This document shows, in pieces, positions 46,749 through 55,420 of a stretch of 64,000 nucleotides of DNA (position 1 is the stretch's first letter; each line of letters begins with the position of its first letter). The notes under the pieces were generated by a model, which saw only the letters and a list, made by a program, of their open reading frames with translations, was not told the origin of the DNA and did not search any database. This DNA is from Rhodanobacter denitrificans (lineage in GTDB: Bacteria; Pseudomonadota; Gammaproteobacteria; Xanthomonadales; Rhodanobacteraceae), in assembly GCF_003335105.1 (NCBI RefSeq), contig NZ_QFWQ01000002.1, positions 186,001 through 250,000 of the forward strand, read 5' to 3'. The position numbers were made by a program, and so were the translations under genes.

Positions 46749-46837
46749 CCCCGCAGGAGTTGGCACCGTGGCGGAAGCGCTCCGCAGGTTGCCCCGGCTT
46801 CAAAGGGCCTGTCCCTCAGCCGGTCTCGATGAGTGGG
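46749..46837 (-). ncRNA. SAM-I (S-box) riboswitch upstream of metX
   Basis: On the minus strand the conserved S-box core is present in order: CTCATCGAGA, GGCTGAGGGA, GGCCCTTTGAAGCC, GGCAACC, then CGGTGCCAACTCCTGC. The kink-turn, pseudoknot and SAM-contact positions of the class are all recognisable, and a CCC/GGG pair closes P1. It lies 115-200 bases before metX, the right place to lower MetX when SAM is plentiful. Confidence 0.95.
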
Positions 46838-46871
46838 CAGATGGTGATGCCTGCCGCCATGTCTTGTCAAT

Positions 46872-46895
46872 AGACGTCTAAACGTCTAGACACAT
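46872..46895. promoter_or_regulatory. Three tandem 8-bp met-box-like operator units
   Basis: Consecutive AGACGTCT, AAACGTCT and AGACACAT. AGACGTCT is the exact MetJ met-box consensus of enterobacteria, and MetJ binds such boxes in tandem. On the minus strand the array directly precedes a TTGACA (46870-46865), so a bound repressor would cover the metX promoter region. Whether this organism has MetJ or an ArsR-type SahR/SamR regulator instead is not known. Confidence 0.65.
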
Positions 46896-47078
46896 ATATG
46901 TTTATTCAATCATATCGCTTGTCGCATGGTTGCTATCGAAACATGCTTGCCGCCACCATCCTGGCGACGGGAAACCATCGCGGGCATGAGCCGATCCCCT
47001 GCTCCCGCCCCTGCGCAGTAGGAGATGGCTGGGCGACCGCAAGGAGTGCCTTGGCTGAGGGGCCAGCCCTTGATCTTC

Positions 47079-47108
47079 AAAAATCAAAAGCCCCCCTGCA
47101 TGCAGGGG
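47079..47108 (-). terminator. Possible terminator protecting the metX leader
   Basis: Palindrome CCCCTGCATGCAGGGG at 47093-47108; on the minus strand it is followed by GGCTTTTGATTTTT. It would stop minus-strand transcripts entering the metX control region. On the + strand it lies in the leader of the cysteine synthase-like gene. The rest of 46900-47146 shows no gene. Confidence 0.4.
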
Positions 47109-47146
47109 AGGAGCAAAATCAACACCTCTCCGCCAGACTCCACCCC

Positions 47147-48160
47147 ATGAGCATCCAGCCTGACCTCTCCGCCGCCGTCGGCCGCACCCCGCTGCTGCGC
47201 CTGCGCCACGCCTCCGCCTTGACCGGCTGCGAGATCCTGGGCAAGGCCGAGTTCCTCAACCCCGGCGGGTCGATCAAGGACCGCACCGCGCTCGGCCTGC
47301 TGCTGGACGCCGAGCGGCGTGGGCAGATCCGCCCCGGCGGCCGCATCGTCGAGGGCACCGCCGGCAATACCGGGATTGGGCTGGCCCTGCTTGGCGCCAG
47401 CCGCGGCTACCGCACCACGATCTTCATGCCGGACACGCAGAGCCGCGAGAAGATCGACGCGCTGCGCATCGCCGGCGCCGAGGTGCGGCTGGTGCCCGCG
47501 GTGCCGTACAAGGATCCGAACCACTACGCGCACCAGGCCCGCGCCCACGCCGAGGCGGCGAACGCGGCCAATCCGGGCAGCGCGTGGTTCGCCAACCAGT
47601 TCGACAACACCGCCAACCGCGACTGGCACGAGGCCAGCACCGGGCCAGAGATATGGGACGATGCCGGCCGCCGCGTCGACGGCTTCGTCTGCGCCGCCGG
47701 CACCGGCGGCACCCTGGCCGGCGTGGGGCGCGCGCTGAAGGCGCGCAACCCGCGCGTGCGCATCGCGCTGGCCGACCCGGCCGGCTCGGCGCTGGCCAGC
47801 TACGTCAACACCGGCGAGCTGCTCGCCAGTGGCAACTCGATCAGCGAGGGCATCGGCTCCAGCCGGGTCACCGCGAACTTCGACGGCGCGCCGATCGACC
47901 TGGCCTGGTCGATCCCCGACGATGAATCGGTGCCGCTGCTGCACCGCCTGCTGGCCGAGGAGGGCTGGTGCACCGGCGGCTCCAGCGGCGTCAACCTGGC
48001 CGGCGCGATCCGCCTCGCCCGCGAACTCGGCCCCGGCCACACCATCGTCACCGTGCTCGCCGACGCCGGCACGCGTTACCAGGCCAAGCTGTTCAACCCG
48101 GCGTTCCTGCGCGAAAAGAACATCCCGGTGCCGGACTGGCTGGCAACGGCCTTCCCGTAG
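47147..48160 (+). CDS. Cysteine synthase / PLP-dependent beta-replacement enzyme
   Basis: 337-residue fold-type II PLP enzyme. PLP Lys in NPGGSIKDRTA near 44, Asn loop EGTAGNTGIGLAL near 70, phosphate loop AAGTGGT near 187 and the C-terminal CTGGSSGVN. Like CysK/CysM it probably makes cysteine or a similar amino acid from an O-acylated serine. Start ATG 47147 gives MSIQPDLSAAVGRTPLL, the family N-terminus; the frame is open upstream through the hairpin. A 2-oxoglutarate dioxygenase follows 41 bases later, so the product may be a modified amino acid. Confidence 0.88.
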   Translation: MSIQPDLSAAVGRTPLLRLRHASALTGCEILGKAEFLNPGGSIKDRTALGLLLDAERRGQIRPGGRIVEGTAGNTGIGLALLGASRGYRTTIFMPDTQSREKIDALRIAGAEVRLVPAVPYKDPNHYAHQARAHAEAANAANPGSAWFANQFDNTANRDWHEASTGPEIWDDAGRRVDGFVCAAGTGGTLAGVGRALKARNPRVRIALADPAGSALASYVNTGELLASGNSISEGIGSSRVTANFDGAPIDLAWSIPDDESVPLLHRLLAEEGWCTGGSSGVNLAGAIRLARELGPGHTIVTVLADAGTRYQAKLFNPAFLREKNIPVPDWLATAFP

Positions 48161-48201
48161 AAACGAGCGCCGCTTTGCCGGCGTCCTGCTAACGTATCCG
48201 G

Positions 48202-48936
48202 ATGACTCCCCTCCCCGACACGTCCGCACTGCACGACCGGCTGCAGCGCGACGGCTTCGCCTTCGTCACCGCCGACATCATGCGCCACCTGCTGGATGCG
48301 CCGACGCTGGGCGACTGGCCCGCCTTCGTCGCCAGCTGGAACGACCTGGCGGCGGACACCTACCTCGCCGCCAGCGGCCGTCACCGGCGTCGCCGGCATG
48401 CCACGTTCTCCGCCGACGCCGATGGCGGCATCCGCCGCGAGGCACACCAGCCGCACTACCAGAGCCTCGCGTACAACCCGCTGCAGGGCGACATCCAGCG
48501 CTGGTTCGAACCGGTGCTGCCGGCGATCGCCGACGGCGCCAGCCTGCACCGCATCCTCGGCTTCTGCCGTGACTGCTTCGGCGCGCTGGCCCCTGCTGTA
48601 AGCCACTGGCACGTCGAGGTGCACCAGTTCCGCATCGAGGCGCGTGCGGACGAGGCCGGCGAGCCCACCCCCGAGGGCGTGCACCGCGACGGCGTCGACT
48701 ACGTGCTGGTGCTGCTGATCGACCGCGAGAACATCGAAAGCGGCACCACCACGATCCACACCCGTGACGGCGCCGTGCTGGGCAGTTTCACGCTCACGCA
48801 TGCGCTGGATGCGGCGCTAGTCGACGATGCCCGCGTGCTGCACGGCGTCACCGCGGTGACGCCGCTCGATCCAGCCCGACCCGCGCATCGCGACGTGCTG
48901 GTGGTGACGTTCAAGGCCGTGACCGGCGCGACGTGA
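48202..48936 (+). CDS. 2-oxoglutarate/Fe(II) dioxygenase (isoleucine hydroxylase-like family)
   Basis: 244 residues resembling the 2OG-Fe dioxygenase family that includes L-isoleucine 4-hydroxylase. Iron site: HRD in EGVHRDGVDYVLV (about 163-175) and distal His in RVLHGVTAV near 215; the conserved HWHVEVHQFRI strand comes before. Predicted to hydroxylate a free amino acid. Follows the cysteine synthase-like gene on the same strand, so the two may form a small pathway. Confidence 0.82.
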   Translation: MTPLPDTSALHDRLQRDGFAFVTADIMRHLLDAPTLGDWPAFVASWNDLAADTYLAASGRHRRRRHATFSADADGGIRREAHQPHYQSLAYNPLQGDIQRWFEPVLPAIADGASLHRILGFCRDCFGALAPAVSHWHVEVHQFRIEARADEAGEPTPEGVHRDGVDYVLVLLIDRENIESGTTTIHTRDGAVLGSFTLTHALDAALVDDARVLHGVTAVTPLDPARPAHRDVLVVTFKAVTGAT

Positions 48937-48975
48937 GACACGCCCGTGCAAGGCAGTTCCCGCCTGGCACGAATC

Positions 48976-49344
48976 TCAGCCGGGGAGTGCCAGCCACGCG
49001 TCGAGCCGCGCGTCGTCCTCTTCGCTGATCGCGATGATGCGATAGCCCGCCCAGACCAGGTCCGCCGCACCCGGCGACTCGTGCCACTGCTCCTGGATGC
49101 CTGCCTCGATGTATTGCGGCACGGCGCCGTCGCCGGACAGCGGCAGGCGCACCTGGTGGATCGCCTCGCTTTGCGGCGCCGCCGGGCAGATCAACAGCAT
49201 GCCGGTACCGGACAGGTTGCCGATCTGACCCATCGGCTCGCCGGTGATGACGTCCATCACCGTCGCCGCGAAGGCGACCGGTTTGCGCCGGGTTCGACGC
49301 TGGTCGCGATCGTGTTGATGCGGATGGTGGCCAGCCTGGTTCAT
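48976..49344 (-). CDS. PilZ-domain c-di-GMP receptor
   Basis: 122 residues. PilZ signatures: RRTRRKPVAF (R-x3-R) near the N-terminus and IGNLSGTGMLL (N-x-S-x2-G) near 42-52, followed by a beta-barrel pattern. Binds cyclic di-GMP. The start shares 4 bases with the DUF1631 stop, so they are coupled; the GGDEF-EAL gene lies just upstream of both. Confidence 0.9.
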   Translation of the reverse strand: MNQAGHHPHQHDRDQRRTRRKPVAFAATVMDVITGEPMGQIGNLSGTGMLLICPAAPQSEAIHQVRLPLSGDGAVPQYIEAGIQEQWHESPGAADLVWAGYRIIAISEEDDARLDAWLALPG

Positions 49345-51539
49345 GCGTCACCTCCCTGGCGGGGCGAATGGGATTGCCGGCCCAGCTCCCGGGTAACCGC
49401 GCGCCAGGCGTGATCGAGTACGTCCTCGTGCTCCGAGGCGATCTCGCGCACACGGGCGCTGGCGATCTCGCGCGCCAGTTGCAGCTCGCCCAGCTCCTCC
49501 GCCCGCTGGCCACTGCGCGTGACAAACAGGCTGTGCCCGGTCAACGACGAATACCAGACCAGCCGCCGCCGGGTCGCGCGTCCGCCGGCCGGATCGGCGA
49601 ACTCGAACCATGCCCCGGGCGGCAGTGCGCGAAGATGTCGATGCACGCGCAACACATCGGGGCCAGGCGCACTCGCGGCCAGGTCGGGCGCATGCACGGC
49701 GGGCGCGACGCCCGCGTCTCGCGGGTCATCGTCCGGCCGCTCACGGCTCCCGAGTCGCGCGGCGAGCTGGTCGGCGCCGGCGGGCTTGTCGGACGATCCC
49801 TCCCGGCTCGCTTCCGTCATCCGCCGGGCCAGCGTGGCCAGCTCCTCGTCCGGCATGCCGATCTGCCGCAGGCCGGCTTCCACTTCGAGCTGCAATTTGT
49901 GGCGATCGCCCACCGGCAACGCGCCGAGCAACTGGTCGGTGACCGCCAGTCGCGTTCCGAAGACCTGGCTCTGTTCGCCATGACGCAGCAGGGTCAGCGC
50001 CAGCACATCCGACCACGCCTGATCGAGCTGACCGCGCATCTGCGACGCCCTGGCGAGGCGAGGGGACAGCAACTCGCCCACCCGGTGGCGCGCCTGCTCC
50101 AGGCGCTCGAGCCCCTGCATCGCATCCACCTGGCGACGCTCTGCCAGTTGGGTCTTGTGCTGCAGGTAGGCGAGGTATTGCTCGATGTCGTCCAGCAGCG
50201 AGACATAAAGCGCCACGCCGGGCGCTTCATGACCGGCACGTTCGATCAGCTGGCCCAACTGCATGCGCAAGCCGCGGTCGGACAACCCGCCAGCGTCATC
50301 GAGCCAGTCGCGGGCGATTTCGGCGATCCGGCCAAGCACCTTGCGCGCGGGATGGTCATGCTGCTCGGAGAACCCGCGATCGATCAGCGCCATGCGCAAC
50401 ATGGGCAGCTGCAGATCACGAATCAGGGTCTGCGCGTCGCTGGCGGGCGGCAACTGCCGGGCGATCTGGCCGAACAGGCGCACAATCAGTTCCACCGTAT
50501 CGTCCTGCTCGCTGGACAGGCTGGCGCGCGCGGCCTGGCCCGGGCGCCCGACGCTGAGCTGGATGAGCAGCTCTTCGCGCAGGCGCGAGGGACGGTTCAG
50601 ATCGACGCGGGTCCCCTCGTCCGCATCCCACAGGTGCGCCTGCAAGGCGGCGAGCGCGGCTTGCAGCTCCTCGTCAGTGACCGCGTTGTTGTTCCGCGCG
50701 CCAAAGGCACCACCCACACACGACGGCACGGGCGCTGCACGCGGCGACGGCGACGCGACGGCCTGCGTGGCGACCGCCGGCACGGCCGGCATGGCTGGCG
50801 TCTCCTGCCTGGCCGGGTCGCGGCGTGGCGCGGTGCGCGGCAACGCAAACGGGCGCAGCCGCGGCAGGATGCCATCGGCGCAGAAGTGGGCATTGACCAG
50901 CTCGTACAGCGGCGCCAGCCCCTGGATCAGGCTGCCCTCCAGGCTCTGCAGCAGCAGCAACTCGTGCACGCTGGGCAGACCCAGCGTGCGACTGGCCTCG
51001 CGAAAGGCACCGGCCATGGCCTGCGGCCCGATCGGCAGCGCTTCGCTCTCCAGTGGCGGCGCCCCGATCAGCACGGCAAACCGATAACCCAGCTCGATGA
51101 GTTGCGGACCGCCGCGCGCCTCGCTGCGTGCGACCAGCTGATCGAGCGCGGCAGCCAGTTCGTGCTCCAGCGGGTCGAGCAGGCTCAGCGTTTGCGGGGC
51201 GGCCGCCGCGGTCCTGGCGATGGGCATGCCGAGGCGGTCGAATGCCTGATCGACACTGGCGATGAAGCGCTGATCGAACGCCTTGCGCTCGTCGCGCAAC
51301 CGCAGCCGGGTAGCCAGATACCGCTCCTGTTCGAGATGGCTGGCCGTGAGCTGGGACTGCCGGTGCAGGCTCATGTCGAAATGGTCGAGGCTGCGCCCCA
51401 GCGGCTCATCCAGCCAGTTGGCGCAGAGCGTACGCAGCTCACCAAGCAGGCGGCGCGTGCGCGCCGGCCAGCGTGCGTCCGGATGGCGCACCGAATCGGC
51501 ATCGCCTCCAGTGCGCGGACCTGTCTGTTCATCAGTCAT
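49341..51539 (-). CDS. DUF1631 family protein
   Basis: 732 residues, cytoplasmic, mostly helical with Gln- and Pro-rich low-complexity linker near 240-300. Matches the DUF1631 layout (an N-terminal helical block, the QLPPASDAQTLIRDLQLPML segment in the middle, and the C-terminal WFEFADPAGGRATRRRLVWYSSLTGHSLFV beta block in two parts that looks like a degenerate PilZ-type barrel). ATG 51539 has CTGGAGG 6 bases upstream. Coupled to the PilZ gene, so a c-di-GMP related role is likely. Confidence 0.85.
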   Translation of the reverse strand: MTDEQTGPRTGGDADSVRHPDARWPARTRRLLGELRTLCANWLDEPLGRSLDHFDMSLHRQSQLTASHLEQERYLATRLRLRDERKAFDQRFIASVDQAFDRLGMPIARTAAAAPQTLSLLDPLEHELAAALDQLVARSEARGGPQLIELGYRFAVLIGAPPLESEALPIGPQAMAGAFREASRTLGLPSVHELLLLQSLEGSLIQGLAPLYELVNAHFCADGILPRLRPFALPRTAPRRDPARQETPAMPAVPAVATQAVASPSPRAAPVPSCVGGAFGARNNNAVTDEELQAALAALQAHLWDADEGTRVDLNRPSRLREELLIQLSVGRPGQAARASLSSEQDDTVELIVRLFGQIARQLPPASDAQTLIRDLQLPMLRMALIDRGFSEQHDHPARKVLGRIAEIARDWLDDAGGLSDRGLRMQLGQLIERAGHEAPGVALYVSLLDDIEQYLAYLQHKTQLAERRQVDAMQGLERLEQARHRVGELLSPRLARASQMRGQLDQAWSDVLALTLLRHGEQSQVFGTRLAVTDQLLGALPVGDRHKLQLEVEAGLRQIGMPDEELATLARRMTEASREGSSDKPAGADQLAARLGSRERPDDDPRDAGVAPAVHAPDLAASAPGPDVLRVHRHLRALPPGAWFEFADPAGGRATRRRLVWYSSLTGHSLFVTRSGQRAEELGELQLAREIASARVREIASEHEDVLDHAWRAVTRELGRQSHSPRQGGDA

Positions 51540-51665
51540 GACAACCTCCAGACCCGCACGGCATTCCATCGCCACCGGGCCGATCAAGCCGGTATCGGTC
51601 AAAAATGGCAGACATTCAGCCCACCTCCGCCGTCAAGATTCTGGAAATCCGCCCGCACCGTCGTG

Positions 51666-54632
51666 TCATGTCCCAAACGCATCCGGCGGCACCGGAAGGG
51701 CGCCTGGCCGACCCAGCAGATAGCCCTGACCGAGCTCGCAGCCCATGTCCAGCAGCATCCGGCGCTGGGTCTGGGTCTCGATGCCTTCGGCGACCACCTG
51801 GATGTTCAGCGCGCGCGCCAGCGCCAGGATCGCCTCCACCATGACACCGCTGGTGTTGCTCGTGGGGCCGACTTCGTCCAGTTTCTGCACAAAGACCTGA
51901 TCGATCTTCAACATGCGCAACGGCAGCGAGTGCAGGTAGCTGAGCGACGAATAACCCGTACCGAAATCGTCGAGCGCGGCGCCTACGCCTGCCACGCGCA
52001 ATCGTTCGAGCGTGGCGTGCACGCGTTCGGCGTCGTCCAGCAGCGCGCCTTCGGTGACTTCGATGATCAGGCGCGAATTCGGCAGGCCGGTGGACTGGAG
52101 CAACTGGAGCAGGCGCGTGTCGAAATCGGCATAGCGCAGGTGCCTCGCCGAGACGTTGAGCGTCATGAACGTATCGTCGCGGTCACGAAGCATGAGCTGG
52201 CGACAGCTGAGTTCGAACATGCTCCAGTCGATCGCTTCGATCAGCCCGCTGTCCTCGGCGATCCTGATGAAATCCTCGGGCCTGAGCAGGCCGCGCGCCG
52301 GATGGTTCCAGCGCAGCAGTGCCTCATGGCCGACCACCCGACCGTCCCCGAGTCTGCAGATCGGCTGGAAGTACGGCTCGAACTCGTCGTGCTGCAACGC
52401 ATGGCGCAGTTCGGCCTCCAGCGTCAGCACGTCGACCATGTTCTTTGCCAGCGCCTCGTCGAACATCTCGAAACGCTTGCGGCCGCTCTGCTTTGCCCGG
52501 TACAGCGCGATGTCGGCATCGCGCAGCAGGTCATCGGCGCTGTCGTAGCGACAGTGCCTGTCGGCAACGGCGATGCCGATGCTGGCCGAGGGCTCCAGCT
52601 CCTTGCCCACCAGCTGCAGCGGCTCGCTCAGGCATTTCAGTATGCGTTGCGCCACCATCACGGCCATGGCGGGGGTTTCCACGCCCTCCAGCAGGATCGC
52701 AAACTCGTCGCCCGAGAGCCGCGCCACCACGTCGGGCTCACGCACGCAATGCATCAGCCGTCCGGCGATTTCCTTGAGGAACGCGTCCCCGGCCAGATGG
52801 CCGAGGCTGTCGTTGATCACCTTGAAGCGATCGACGTCCAGATACAGCAGCGCACAACGCCGTGCCGGTTCGCGTCGCAGCAGCGCCAGCACCCGATCGA
52901 GTCGATCACGCAGGTAGCCGCGGTTCGGCAGCCCGGTCAATGAATCGTGCATCACCTGATGCTTCAGCTGCTGCTGGACCTGCTCGCGCTGGCGAATCTG
53001 CTGCAGCAACTCGTGCGTGCGCTCTTCCACCCGCTGTTCGAGCTGCGCATTGGCCTGGTGCAGCGAAGCGGTGGAACGGCGGCGGTAGATGCTGTTGGCG
53101 ATCTGCAGCGCGGCGAAGCTGAGCAGCTCCTGATCCGCGGCGTCGTAGGCGTTCTCCTCTGCGTAGCTCTGCACGGCCACGAGTCCGATCACCTCGTCAG
53201 CGACCACCAGCGGCACGCCCAGCCAGCATGCTGCGGGGGCACCGATGTTGTGCCGGATGACTTCGCCTTCCTGCAGCAGCATCTCGACATCGGCCAGTCG
53301 TCCCAGGAACGGGCGAGCACGCCGGAGAACGTATTCGCTCAGACCGTGCCCGAGCGGCCGAACCAGCGTACGGCGCACTCCCTCGTCCACGTAGTAGGGA
53401 AATTCGAGCATCTCGTGATCGTCGGAAATCAGCGCGATGAAGAAATTCTCCGCATTGAGCAGGGCGCCGACCACCGCATGGGTGCGCGCGTAGAACTTGT
53501 TCTCGTCGATGTCCGCGGTCGCCAGCTGCGCCAGCTGGAACAGGGCCCCCTGCAGTTGCTCGGCACGCTGGCGCTCCAGCACCTCCAGTTGCAGGCCATG
53601 ATTGGCCTCGGCCAGCTCGAGTGTTCTTGTCTGTACGCGCAGCTCCAGGTCGTTCTTGCTCTGCTTGCGTTCGAGCGCGGTAAGGATGTGGCTGCCGACG
53701 AACTCCAGCAGCGCCCGGTCTTCAAGCGTGTATACGGTGCCCTCGCGATAGCTCTGCACCACCAGTGCACCATGCACCTGGCCATTGCGCAGCATGGGCA
53801 CGCCGAGCCAGTCGGCACTTTCGGGGCCAGCCTTGATGACCGGTCCGTTCACCTGTTCGTCAAGCTGCTCCTGACTGCCCATCAACGGCTTTCCGCCGGT
53901 CAGCAGATGCCAGGTCAGGGTATGGCGCCGGCCTTCCAGCGCCACGTCGCGGGTGGTGTCGGGCCCTTCCTTGTCCTCGACGTCGGCGTAGTAGAGGAAG
54001 CGCATCGTGCCGCGCTCCTCGTCATAACGGACGATCAGGAAGTTCTCGCCATACATCAACGTGCTGACGATTTCGTGGATGCCGCGCAGGAGTTCGGGCA
54101 TGTCCAGGTCCGAACCGGCCAGATCGGAAATCGCGAACAGCGCCCGCTGCAGCTTTTCCGAACGCTCCAGCTGCTTGTGCGAACCTTGCACGCCGGTCAG
54201 CTTCAACGTCTGCTGCAACCGCTGGCTGGCCATGTCGAAATGCCGATCGAGCGCGATGGGCAGGCTGGCCGCCGACTGTCCGCGAGCGAAATGAAGCAGC
54301 AACACCGCGCGGTCGTCCGGCACCAGCCGCCATGCCAGACGACGGCCATCGGCATCGAGGGCAAAGCCATTGCCGCCAAGCGCCGCCTGTGACCAGGCAA
54401 CTTCGTTGGGGGTCACGCTGGCTCCGCAGGGATGCACGTCGATCTCGCCACCCCACAACACGCTCGCTCTCTCGCAGTCGGGGAAGGCGCAAGCCAGGTC
54501 AACGATCACCTCTGCGACCTCGACGGGCGTCGTCGCGACGATCAAGCGACGCAGCCATGCCCGCTCCGCCGCCGCCGTAAGCGGCATCGGACAGGAGATG
54601 CGCGATTGCACGTTGATGTTTGTTGTGGACAT
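51666..54632 (-). CDS. GAF-GAF-GGDEF-EAL cyclic di-GMP enzyme
   Basis: 988 residues, no membrane segment. An unusual N-terminal domain (1-150), GAF domain about 160-320, coiled coil, second GAF about 360-520, coiled coil, GGDEF about 560-720 and EAL about 735-980. The GGDEF motif reads LSGDEF with an intact I-site REPD before it, so cyclase activity is possible but not certain. The EAL domain keeps HEALLRW, LNVSARHL, DDFGTGYSSLSYL, KIDQVFV and EGIET, so phosphodiesterase activity is expected. Start is the ATG at 54632; the frame opens with a TTG at 54647. Upstream lies a CRP/Clp-type box. Confidence 0.92.
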   Translation of the reverse strand: MSTTNINVQSRISCPMPLTAAAERAWLRRLIVATTPVEVAEVIVDLACAFPDCERASVLWGGEIDVHPCGASVTPNEVAWSQAALGGNGFALDADGRRLAWRLVPDDRAVLLLHFARGQSAASLPIALDRHFDMASQRLQQTLKLTGVQGSHKQLERSEKLQRALFAISDLAGSDLDMPELLRGIHEIVSTLMYGENFLIVRYDEERGTMRFLYYADVEDKEGPDTTRDVALEGRRHTLTWHLLTGGKPLMGSQEQLDEQVNGPVIKAGPESADWLGVPMLRNGQVHGALVVQSYREGTVYTLEDRALLEFVGSHILTALERKQSKNDLELRVQTRTLELAEANHGLQLEVLERQRAEQLQGALFQLAQLATADIDENKFYARTHAVVGALLNAENFFIALISDDHEMLEFPYYVDEGVRRTLVRPLGHGLSEYVLRRARPFLGRLADVEMLLQEGEVIRHNIGAPAACWLGVPLVVADEVIGLVAVQSYAEENAYDAADQELLSFAALQIANSIYRRRSTASLHQANAQLEQRVEERTHELLQQIRQREQVQQQLKHQVMHDSLTGLPNRGYLRDRLDRVLALLRREPARRCALLYLDVDRFKVINDSLGHLAGDAFLKEIAGRLMHCVREPDVVARLSGDEFAILLEGVETPAMAVMVAQRILKCLSEPLQLVGKELEPSASIGIAVADRHCRYDSADDLLRDADIALYRAKQSGRKRFEMFDEALAKNMVDVLTLEAELRHALQHDEFEPYFQPICRLGDGRVVGHEALLRWNHPARGLLRPEDFIRIAEDSGLIEAIDWSMFELSCRQLMLRDRDDTFMTLNVSARHLRYADFDTRLLQLLQSTGLPNSRLIIEVTEGALLDDAERVHATLERLRVAGVGAALDDFGTGYSSLSYLHSLPLRMLKIDQVFVQKLDEVGPTSNTSGVMVEAILALARALNIQVVAEGIETQTQRRMLLDMGCELGQGYLLGRPGALPVPPDAFGT

Positions 54633-54691
54633 ATCCGCAGCATGCAATGCCTGTTCCAGACAAGCTGAACGACGACGGTCGCGGCGGTTAC

Positions 54692-54707
54692 TGTGATGTC
54701 CATCACA
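54692..54707. promoter_or_regulatory. CRP/Clp-type operator
   Basis: TGTGATGTCCATCACA, an exact TGTGA-N6-TCACA, centred 67 bases before the ATG of the GGDEF-EAL gene. In Xanthomonas, Clp is a CRP homologue whose DNA binding is blocked by c-di-GMP. The rest of 54633-55063 (430 bases without a gene) shows only GC-rich sequence and no clear -10. Confidence 0.75.
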
Positions 54708-55063
54708 TATATCGGCGGCTTGCGTTCATACAAAGCCCGTCGCCGGGCAGAACGAGGCCCGTGATGCGCAGGGGCCGTTGCCGCTGGAGCGATCCAGCCG
54801 TCCGGGTTCGTGAACCGTTCAGCGCACCGGTCAACGCGGGAAAGTCCGGCGCGCGGCCGTGGTCACAAACTGCCTGAAACCGGCATGGTCGAGACAGCCA
54901 TTCCGTGCCGCCACGGCGTGCGCCATCCGGCGCAGACCGCTCGCCCGGCACTACCTGATGGAACGATACATACCGGCGTTTGCGATGGACCGGAACGGCT
55001 GCGACACTTCGCGGCACGACGCCGGCGCAAGAGGCGCCTCCCGCCGCCACCGGAACCCGTGCC

Positions 55064-55420
55064 ATGTCCATCGCCGGAAATGTCGTGATCGCCCTGGTCG
55101 CCCTGCTGCACCTGTGGTTCCTGATCCTTGAAATGTTCCTGTGGACGAAGCCCTCCGGCCGCCGCGCGTTCGGCATCACCGCCGAGTTCGCCGAAGAGTC
55201 GAAAGCACTCGCTGCCAATCAGGGGCTTTACAACGGTTTTCTGGCGACCGGCCTTGCGTGGAGCCTCTGGCTCGGCGCCGACGGTTTGGGCGTCAAGGTG
55301 TTCTTCCTCGCTTGCGTGCTGACCGCCGGCATTTTCGGCGGATTGACCGCGAGCCGGAAAATCCTGTGGATACAGGCGTTGCCGGCCGTGATCGGGCTGG
55401 TACTCGTTCACCTGGCTTGA
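55064..55420 (+). CDS. DUF1304 membrane protein
   Basis: 118 residues, four membrane helices (about 4-22, 52-70, 76-94, 98-116). Family pattern: LVALLHLWFLILEMFLW, ANQGLYNGFLATGLAW, AGIFGGLTASRKI. Function unknown. The stop overlaps the M24 peptidase start (TGATG). Confidence 0.85.
   Translation: MSIAGNVVIALVALLHLWFLILEMFLWTKPSGRRAFGITAEFAEESKALAANQGLYNGFLATGLAWSLWLGADGLGVKVFFLACVLTAGIFGGLTASRKILWIQALPAVIGLVLVHLA

Noticed and set aside
46898-47146. N-terminal extension of the cysteine synthase-like gene
   Set aside because: The extension runs through a palindrome and has no family residues; the ATG at 47147 starts at the expected point.
49368-52943. A very long + strand open frame antisense to the DUF1631 and GGDEF-EAL genes
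   Set aside because: It is a GC-rich shadow: the minus-strand frames have clear domains and ribosome sites, while this one has Arg/Gln-rich composition with no motif.
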